Assembly: GCA_973895155.1 (NCBI GenBank)
Contig: OZ316894.1
Location: forward strand, 23,250,001 to 23,314,000
DNA: 64,000 nt
Source of the DNA: Marsupella aquatica
Lineage: Eukaryota > Marchantiophyta
Reading direction: 5' to 3'
Part shown: piece after piece, positions 55,392 to 64,000 of the stretch
Position numbering within the stretch: position 1 is the first letter of the stretch
How the letters are laid out: the number at the start of each line of letters is the position of its first letter
Position numbers and translations under genes: made by a program
Notes under the pieces: generated by a model
Told to the model about the DNA's origin: nothing
Databases searched by the model: none
The model's input: the letters and a program-made list of their open reading frames with translations, nothing else

Positions 55392-55675
55392 CATCGGACA
55401 TGGGATTAAAGTTCCTTGGTGGTTTCCATATTTGCTCAGCACATTGTCAATGCCCTCACGAGGGACGAGGCCTAGTTTCAATGTGGTCGCAAGACTTATG
55501 GAGAACTGGAATTGGTGATTTTACATCCCCAACGCTGAGAATCCCTTTGACCATAAGTCACCACTACTCGGTATAACTTTTCTTTGCCAACACTTCACAT
55601 TTCCAACCAACAATATTTCGCGATGCACCGCACCTTGTGCACAAAGGAACATGTCGCCGTAAAGCAGTCATCTAT

Positions 55676-55931
55676 TGGAGACAGGACATCTCCACTACTA
55701 CCAAACCACTCATGTTTGCTTCGTAGGTTCAGCAACTTACAAGTTGGATTTCAGTCACATTGGTCAGATCGCTTTAGTCCACAAAAGCAATTTGCTTCAT
55801 AGTGGAGACAGGACATCTCCACTGCTACCAAACCACTCATGCTTGTTTCGTAGGTTCAGCTACTTACAAGTTGGATTTCAGTCACATTGGTCAGATCGCA
55901 TTTAGACCACAAAAGCAATTTGCTTCATAGT
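55676..55931. repeat. Tandem duplication, 127-bp unit, 2 copies
   Basis: GGAGACAGGACATCTCCACT starts copies at 55676 and 55803. Both run through ACCAAACCACTCATG, CGTAGGTTCAGC, ACTTACAAGTTGGATTTCAG and AAAAGCAATTTGCTTCATAG. Only a handful of substitutions separate them. Frames across the array are repeat-driven. Confidence 0.93.
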
Positions 55932-58291
55932 GATAGGACGTCTTTGAGCTAAAATCGGGTAAGATACTTGACCGTGTCAATTAACAAGCCCGAGTACTCG
56001 ATGATCAACTATTTCTACTCCCTTTTCCGCTCCGCTGCTCAGATTTGTCTCAAGATGGACAGTAAATTAAAAGTCGCTTAACACATTCACGGACGGATAT
56101 ACAGATAGGAAACCGAAGTGATCGACACCTGAAGCAAAGTCTTTCTAGCTGAAATACATGTAGCGACGAAGAAGAACAGATAATTCAGTCGCGAAAGCCT
56201 AGTGGAAGAGGTGCAACATCGAAAGTACTACAATCATTCAGCAGTGGGGCCATCCTCCCGTAGTTTCTAGCATTAGAGATATTCTAGGAGTAGCTTTACT
56301 CTACAGTAGCCACTAGTGTTCTGGGCCTGGGTGCCCTTTTGTGACTATCTGTTTGGGCCTGTGTGGCGTTTGTGGTTCTGTACTTTTGACTTGCCGCCTC
56401 CCTGGAGGGGGATTCTGCCTTGCCGCCTTTGGCCGTGTGTTCTCTTTGACAGTTTCTCGACAAAGTGGCTCAGTCGTTCAACAGGAAGAGGTGCAATTTA
56501 CGCACAAAAACACTCCCACCTTGTCATGGAAATCGGTTGATAGCTAGTAGCATTGAGATCAATTCATCCGTCTTTTTGAATCCTGTGCAACAGTCTCGCT
56601 GCTAATCGGCGAATACTTTTATTCAATTGGAAGCCCACGAAGACGCCCACGGCGAAGCTTGCAAGAGCAATTTTGGAGGCTGTCCAAGGAGTAACCACGT
56701 ATTTTGTGACCCTGCCACTTTAACAGCATACCGGACATTAGGTTTCTCCTTGGCATACGCAGGTCAATCAGTCCTAGAGCAAGGGTTTTTTGGCTTTAAC
56801 AGGAAGCGACTAACGATGATCAAGTAAAGGTTTTAGATCAACAAGTGGACCAGCGAGCAAACTTAAACCCTAAAACAAAACTTAAAATAGACCAACATCA
56901 CCATACCAGGAACCAGATACTATTCTGTCTTATGTTAGCACCCCAAGAACAGCACAAGTAAAAGAACGAATGCCTGTAGCACGATACCCTATTTTCGGTG
57001 AGGAAGATCGAATACAGAGTCGTAATACAGAGACTCAAAGTTTGACAAAGAAGCGTGACGGAGAAATCTCACACCTCCATGAACAACCCGAAAGTGGATC
57101 TACTAGATGAGAACGGTGTTGGAAAGAGTTCAAGACCAGTAGCATGAGGTGGTGAGTTCAGTGGCTTTCATAGACCTAATTTTTAACATACGAATGTGAC
57201 AGTACAACGAGGCCACCCCTGCAACACACGGAGGCTTTGGTTCTCTAACTCGTCTTTGGTGATTGGCACTCGGTATTCTCGTCAGCCGTTCGGTGCGTCA
57301 GATCAGAGAGAACTCAGTTGTCAGCATGAACCCAAATGCTGATATGAAGCGACCAATCTTCCAAGCAACGGCTGAGCTTTCGACCAAAGGGAAATGCAAC
57401 CGACAGCGAGTAACCAGCAGGAAAGGGAAGAACAGCAGAAATCAAGCATCAATCTGCCCCAATGAATCCAATGCTGTCGATCACGGTGGATAGACAAAGA
57501 AAGTCCATATACAGCTTGCAAATTGTGGGAGAATTTCATTCAGAACTTCTATTGATTAAACAATTTGTAAGATCTTACCCTCCACTTTGAGGCTCAAAAT
57601 GAGCTGTAATTTCATCTACAGAAGAAAATTGTTAACCTAAAAGATGGGCATCAATCTCACATCCTCCTCACGCAACCACGAAAGAAGAAATCCCTCTCTG
57701 GGACCAAAACCAACGATACAAGATCAAAGAAATCGACCCACAAAAGAATCCTCCAAACTATGAGTTCAAAGATTTCGAGAAATGTCAACAAGACAAGTAC
57801 GATATCGGACAACAAAAGTGTCAAACGGGACAAAAACACAAATAAGTGTGAAGGGAGCACGAAAGGTCACAGGAGATTGAAAGGGAACGAAGGCAAGAAA
57901 AGCAAAACAAAGCAAGAAAGCTCCAAACTAGGGCCAGAAAACATGTACACAAGAGAACAGAACACTGAGGTTTACATCTCATACCTGATTCTGGGATCGA
58001 CTTGGGAAACTGTCAGGTGAGGAGGAGGAACGTGCCCTGGCGGGGGGGCCATCTCAAGCGGACCTTCGTCTCATGCACCTCGACTAGTACACATGCACAA
58101 CACCGGAGTGGGGCTTCGAGGACATCGGATTTGAAGAATGCTCGTGATCTTGCTCTGTCGTGTAATCATCTCTCTCTCTCTCACACACGAATTAATTGGC
58201 AAAGTCTCTCTCTCTCTGAGGAATTAATTGGTAAAATACTGCTGTGAAGGTTCTTGTGAAGGTTCTATTGAGCATCACTCACATCTGTATG
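55932..58291. other. Gene-free stretch with CT microsatellites
   Basis: No recognised gene. Plus-strand frames at 56316-56547, 57263-57493 and 57760-58020 have no domain; the last is Lys/Ser-rich and looks like translated A-rich DNA. (TC)n runs lie at 58169-58183 and 58204-58218. Confidence 0.4.
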
Positions 58292-58795
58292 ATTTTACTA
58301 ACTACCCCCCCCAACTAATGGAATTTATTAGGGTGTCCCCAAACTATTTTATTTAGTAACCTGTTTCCATTTGTATATGGGTTAATCTCTCCAGGTATAT
58401 GGGTTAATCTCTCCAAGTAATCAAATGTAATCACACATCAAACATCAAAATGTGTTAATATATGGTGTGCACTCATTGATTTAGAGAAAACAAAGAGATT
58501 TATCGTGATGGTATGGAGTGATATTTTACACCATATATGTTATATTTTGATGGGTTAAGATTGTCTCAGCAAACATTACTCAACCTCTGTGGCAGAGGAC
58601 CTCCTTCTGCCACATGAGATGGTGCAGTCGGTGAACCCGTTGATTTCCCTGCTCTGCTGCAGGGCAAAGGAAAGGTTTACATCGAATGAGGCAATACTAT
58701 CTCATATACGAATGGGGGTCAAGTTAGTAAACTAAATTGTTTTGGGGGACACCTTGGTAAATTCTGATAGTTTGGGGGACAGGTTAATAAAAAGT
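58292..58795. mobile_element. Non-autonomous element with about 90-bp inverted ends and nested palindrome
   Basis: The left end (58292-58385) and the reverse complement of the right end (58697-58795) share TTA-TAAC, CCCCCAA, ACTA, GGAATTTA or AGAATTTA, GGTGTCCCC, CAAA, TTTAGT and TTCGTATATG or TTTGTATATG, in order. Inside, 58440-58480 and 58520-58556 form a second inverted pair (CATCAAAAT ... ATATATGGTGT), and GTGGCAGA ... TCTGCCAC at 58589-58612 forms a small hairpin. No open frame. Its ends resemble those of the element at 38303-38760. Confidence 0.7.
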
Positions 58796-60169
58796 TGTTT
58801 TTAATTTTATTCTATGTTTTGGGAGGCAGAGCATCTCGGCCAGCTCTCCTTGTCCTTTCCAGGTGAGCACTAAAAATCCAAATGAACAGTGTGGAGAATA
58901 AACTTGTTAGTGCTATCCCCTCTGGTAAACCACATCTCTCAATATTTAGAAGTCAGCTTCCAAATCCAAACTGTCGGGAGTCAATTTTAGCAAGAAAGGT
59001 GATTGCCAAACCAGCCCACTATGCAGACCTCCGTCCTCATCAACTGCAGAACATACACATCGATCCAGATTTATATGCATTGTACATTTGAATGTATGGA
59101 TATTGAGTCTAGGTTGGAAAAGTCCATCCCAGTATTTTGGACAATGTTACATGCCATGGGGGCTTCATTGTCAGGGAGAGAAGGGGGCCAAAAAAGCACT
59201 ACAAGGAAACAAAACCCTCAAAAGTACATGGCAAACCTTGACAAGGATGATGTCATGCCGCAAACTTTCATACATAGTCCACATTGTTGCACACCATGTA
59301 ACTATGTATTTGTCAAGAAGTAGACAGCAATCACAAAACATTCATAGGACAACAATGACACTAAGTACAGCTAGCCCTAACACTTAAAGGAAGTATGCAC
59401 TTTGTCGGGATTAAGATGAGGAGGCCGGGTGCAAAGGAGCCTCATCCTTCATCATCTGCCTGCAATCTTACTACTCTATAAATTTAATATTGGCTGAATT
59501 TGTGCTAACCTACTTTTGGACACAACCACTGTTCTTCAGAGACAGAGTCAAGAGGCTCCTTATTGAATGGAGCTCAAAACTGACTTAAAGAAATTAATGG
59601 AATACTAGACAATTAGGATTTCACTTAATAATAATTTAATCAACTCATTGAAACAGTAAAGATATTTGCAATTGCAAAAGTCTGAACCAACCATAAAAGT
59701 TCAGCGGTCACCCCTGCACCCAACCTAGTTTAGTATGGAGATAGAGGCCAAAAAGAAACATGATAACCATAGTTGAATCAGACTCATCCAAGCTTAGGAT
59801 GAAAAGCCTTTCCTAGGGCAAGTCATCCGTGTGAAAACATAGCAGACCAATCAGCTAATTTGATGAAATTGTTTGATGTACAGCTCGTGGTAGCTACATT
59901 TTAATCTGTCAGCACAAATGTGTGGCCTCATGGCAGGAAGAAGAAATTGAATGCCTTAACCTTGGGCTCTATTTCTAAGTAGGTACAATGTTCTCAAGGG
60001 ACAGAACTTACAAGGATGCAAACTCTCCATCCACCATGGTCCGCAAGGGGCTGTTGGGCACTCTTTCTTGTGTCAATGTGTGCACTCGCATCTTTGAAGC
60101 AAGTTTTTGATACTATTTCCACCCTCTGTCAGGATTGCACACTTGAATGTTGAGCAAATATTAAATTTG
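58796..60169. other. Gene-free stretch
   Basis: Overlapping frames at 58882-59387 without domains. AT-rich, with nothing further I can support. Confidence 0.4.
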
Positions 60170-60295
60170 AGGTATTTGCTAGATGGACCCCCAAAATGAA
60201 AAGTGTTACTTGATGGGACCCCTGAGTGATCTAGACCGTTGATAGACCTTAAATCAACATAACCACAACCTCAGGGGTCCATCATGCAAATACCT
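60170..60295 (+). mobile_element. Palindromic MITE-like element, copy C
   Basis: A 126-bp relative of copy B. The left end is AGGTATTTGCTAGATGGACC, then AATGAAAAGTGTTACTTGAT. The right end has GGGGTCCATCATGCAAATACCT, which lacks about 25 bp of the inverted repeat present in copy B. The middle, TTGATAGACCTTAAATCAAC, is shared with copies A and B. Confidence 0.75.
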
Positions 60296-62145
60296 CTATT
60301 AAAGTCCCCTATGTATTTTTTGTGCCTGGAAAACTGACAGCTTTGATATGGAGGGATAGATGGATCTCAGTTTCTTTTAAAGACCCCTCACTCAATTAGC
60401 TTGGGAATGGGTAACTTAGTTCAGATATATGGATCCTTCAAATAGAATCAAGACTAATCAATAGGGCTATTAAAACACTATCAGTTTCAACTGCTCTCCT
60501 GATTTTGTGGTTCAGGTTGATAATTAACAAAGAACAAGCACAAACTGTTGCATGGTGTCAGTTCATTTAAGGAAAAATCCTCAAAATTAAGGCATCAATT
60601 GTGAAGCCTAAGCATCAGCAATCCAAGCAAGAGTTGACCAACTTAAGATATAAAGTAAACTGAATACTCAGTCACTCCATGGACTGTAGTTTCACCATGT
60701 TACTTACCATATTAGATTTGTGCTGTTATCCTTGTCTTGCTTTAGTTCCATGTGAACCTCAATCCTGGCTATCACGTTTGGATCACACACATTTCCCAGC
60801 CTCTTCATTAATATGCCACTTGGTTTGGTATTTTTCTACTTGTTACAAAGATCAAAGATTTATGTGCTCTCTAGTGGGCCATTTCCCGGCCAATTTCTTG
60901 TGTGATCTGTTGTTTCCTTGTAAAGATGAGAAAATCAGAAAGTTCACGAGGATACTGGTGAGGGTAGATTTCACAAAAAAAAACTCAATTCTTACATTGG
61001 TAATTATTTTCAAGGCTTTGTGCTGATATGTGTCCCTCCATATGTGGCATTCATGTGGACTAGAAAGGAAAATTTTAATTTGGAAAAAGATTACATCTTC
61101 AAGCATACAAGTAAATGGATCAAAGTGTTGATAGTATTCAAGAAGGATCAGCCAGCCAGCCATTAGTCATGATCATATTAAAAGAATCCTACGAGCTTGG
61201 GAGGAACATGTTCATAGGCATTGACTTTTACTCTTGCAGTTATGTGGGTTTTACTTACATCACTTGGAAAATCCAACTGTCAGTTGCAGTTCTCATATAA
61301 GCTAAAACCACTCACTGAGCGTGTTTTCAAGCAAATTCAAACTTCATAGTCTTCCCCTGATCATTTTGCCTAAGCGTGTGGGTGATGTGATGATTATTGA
61401 ACATATGTCCTCGTTCTGTATTGTGGCCTCAAGATCAGCTTAACCTTGATTCTCATGCTCACTGCAGCTAAGTGAGAAGCTAATCTGCTTGCTACCTTTT
61501 GATCATCGTGCCTTGCTTGTCATGAAAGCATTTAGCACCTGTAAAATTTTGGGGATATCTCTCTAGTAAACTATCTCTTTTGGTACAAAATTCACCTTGG
61601 CCGGGTTGTGAGAGAGCATTCTAGATGACCTTTTGACATGTTCAAACAATTGAAGGCCCCCAAATTGAGAGAGGTCTGGACTGAAAATGATTGTTTAGAA
61701 GCATCTACCCAGAGTCTAGCACCACTGCATTTGAGTGCAAAATTGTAACCGCTTGCCAAGAAGCTCTATCTCTTCAACAAGTTCAAATGACTGTCCACGA
61801 CTACACGAATGATTGAGAAGCCCAAGTAGAACTTGGGCAGATTATGCTGAGCTTCAACTACTATGCATAAATAAGAGCATTTTGTAAAATATCATTTCTT
61901 TATGATTATGTTGCTAAGTCTTGCAAGTGTGACATGTTCCATCCAGAATAATTGAAACAGCAAGGTTTGGAGTGGAGACCAAAAGCATGGTGAATGCTTG
62001 CATCAATAGGACCAAAGTGTTGATAAGGGATGTGGAAGAAAAATATTTGAGTGATGCATGAGGAATCAGATTTTCCTGTGGCACTCAAAGGAGGCAGTTA
62101 GCTAGACCTGCAGTGGGCTGATTATTGTTGAGAAAGGACTATCAA
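60296..62145. other. Upstream flank of the right-edge gene; no other gene seen
   Basis: Short frames only (for example 60679-61026). The promoter of the gene starting near 62146 may lie in the last part, but no TATA box was assigned. Confidence 0.35.
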
Positions 62146-64000
62146 ATGAGACAAGAAACAGCTAAGATGGTGGAACCGTGTAGCATGCCCAAGAGGTCTA
62201 TATTGACACGACCAACTAGAATACCTGACAAACATAAGAAATGTGTGTTACTTCCTAGTCTTCAAGATGAATTGGCTAAAGAAGTGCCTCTTTTGAAGAA
62301 GGAGCCACAAATTGGCAAAAGACTTAACCCTTGGTCCAAGGATGGATTGGTGGCTCTCTACGAGGCAGGGTTGCATGTTGGAAAAGGGCAGAGTCTTCCT
62401 CCGCATGTTGTTCCATATAGATTTCTTGGTAAGCTTTCATATTCTGACTGAAAAACCAAGCACTTTCTAGTCATTGTGTGATGAGTGCAAGTGACCATCT
62501 AGAAAATCGCCCCTAAGTAAGCTCCTTATATATGTCCTACCTTGATACTCACATTTCCCCTTCTTGTTAAGATGCTACAAAGAAGTTTACTACTTTCCCG
62601 GCTACTTTCATGTTGGTTTTATTACATTAAGTACTGATACCAAAGGCCTTGAAGGGATTTCTTTATTTTATACCACTGACCAACATCCTAGTTACATCCC
62701 CAAAAATGGGGAAATCCAATTTTTTAATTTAATGTGAAGAAACCTAGAGGGAGACTGATAGCCCTTGTGAGCAGCTATGCAATATTTGAAGCTGGGATCA
62801 GATAGTACTAAATATATTAAAGAAAACTCATAAAGTTCTTGTGTAGTCTTGTTTTATATACTCATGGTATGTCAAGTTATTTGTACAAGCATGCTCAAGC
62901 CCACATTGGAAGGGCTACCACTTGTCACATGAAGACATTTCTTAGAGCTGAAATTCGTAAATCTTGTAATGGAATCAACCAGGAACCCCTGATCTCAAAC
63001 GAGATGATTCACTCTTACCAAAAGCATTCCAATTTGCTCAACGCATGAAATTCCAGCATACAGATGACCTTGTCAATACAGTTCAACGAGTCGAAGGAGA
63101 GCCTATGGTACTACCGTTGACATTAAAAGAAGCATGCTGGAACGGTGAACGTTGGCAAGGAACATCTCAAACAGCAAGTGAAGCAAAGAGGAGCAATGGA
63201 TTCAATGCCCTTTACTCCGAAGTTGTCAAATCACAAAAACGTGTTATATTGTGCAAGTAAGCTTGAGAAAAGGGCAAACATGGTTTCTAGACAAATACCA
63301 GACAGTAAAACAATAGATTTGAAATTGCCTAGTTTTGTAAAGTACAAAGCACAATGCTCCCTCTTTATAGTATATGCACATGTGTAGCCTTTTAGTGGGA
63401 GTTTTTGCAAATTCATGAGGAATGTGAGAATTAATATCTCATAATCACTTTTCTCAAACTTTTGAACTCCAATAAGTAACTTAGTTTTCTGTAAGCCTGG
63501 CTAAAACTGCTATTTTATGAGCTTCTTCAAGGTTGATCACACTAGTATTTGAAACAAAAGAATAGACTTGTCCAGGCCCATCAATACTCTTTAAATCATA
63601 CTTGGTGGACCTCTTGTTTCAAGCATTGAAAGCAACATACATTGTTGAAACAATTTGGGCCTAACAGTACTTACTGTAGTTGTGATTCTGTGGGACGGAT
63701 AAATGTTTGGTAACACATGCATATTCTATTGAACTCTATTTGTCAATTTCAATGTGATCTTAATGCCCACATTTTAAATCTAAACCACAATAGGACAGGG
63801 CAGTATTTTCTAGCAGAGGAGTTTGCCCCAAATGATGATGATGATGAAGACGGGGCACCAGAATCAAGAAGATCAAGCCTTATATCCGAAATTCCGCAAA
63901 GACAACATAAACGGCGTCCATCAATGGCGAGACCTTTTATTCCTCCCCTACGTTTGAAAAAACTCCAACCATTTGAGGAAGCTGAAGCTCTTGGACACAA
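62146..64000 (+). CDS. Unrecognised gene, at least 3 exons, runs off the right edge
   Basis: Three open segments join in matching phase: 62146-62428 (donor GTAAGC), 63064-63256 (acceptor CATACAG, donor GTAAGC) and 63794-64000 (acceptor CACAATAG), giving about 227 residues so far. The first exon is basic (SMPKRSILTRPTRIPDKHKK) and ends NPWSKDGLVALYEAGLHVGK then PYRFL. The second starts DDLVNTVQRVEGEP and contains LKEACWNGERWQGTS and ALYSEVVKSQKRV. The third has TGQYFLAEEFAPNDDDDED followed by a Ser/Arg-rich, basic stretch (SRRSSLISEIPQR, HKRRPSMARPF). No membrane segment or signal peptide. I do not recognise the family; the acidic and basic tracts suggest a nuclear or RNA-associated protein, but that is a guess. 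The start at 62146 is the first ATG after an in-frame stop. An extra exon between 62850 and 63045 is possible. Confidence 0.5.

Noticed and set aside
57760-58020. Lys/Ser-rich 86-codon frame
   Set aside because: Composition reflects A-rich DNA; no homology recognised and no splice support.

Overview
The window reads as nuclear DNA of a land plant. It has intron-split genes with GT-AG introns of about 100-1300 bp, a plant-type alpha-tubulin, a plant Nup214 orthologue, a group I plant bZIP factor and a Ty1/copia fragment whose primer-binding site resembles initiator tRNA-Met. Gene density is low, at about one gene per 10 kb. I suspect a non-seed plant (bryophyte or lycophyte-like), but the sequence alone does not settle the lineage.

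Layout. 1-2.2 kb holds short degenerate tandem repeats. 2.24-5.49 kb (minus) is a complete four-exon alpha-tubulin gene. 5.5-9.0 kb is mostly non-coding with low-copy tandem repeats and one possible orphan exon. 9.06-10.83 kb (minus) is a probable gene for a small membrane protein whose middle exons I could not resolve. 10.8-13.9 kb is repeat-derived. 13.9-24.83 kb (plus) is a complete 17-exon NUP214 gene encoding 1917 aa, with a duplicated splice-signal cassette in its leader and three different repeat arrays in its FG/linker region. A truncated copia element begins about 190 bp after its stop (25.0-27.2 kb). 27.2-46 kb is a long gene-poor stretch with tandem repeats, palindromic MITE-like elements, a telomere-like tract and a calmodulin-like fragment. 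46.2-51.3 kb (plus) is a complete four-exon group I bZIP gene with a long CT-rich leader. 51.3-62.1 kb is again gene-poor, with many two-copy tandem duplications and two more palindromic elements. At 62.1-64.0 kb an unrecognised gene starts and runs off the right edge.

The genes are unrelated housekeeping or regulatory genes: cytoskeleton, nuclear pore mRNA export and transcription. They do not form a pathway or cluster. The distinctive features are the many two- to five-copy tandem duplications of 41-180 bp, a small palindromic element family with three copies in 25 kb, two long-terminal-inverted-repeat elements, and the internally expanded Nup214. I found no RNA genes, no CRISPR array and no obvious new multi-gene system.
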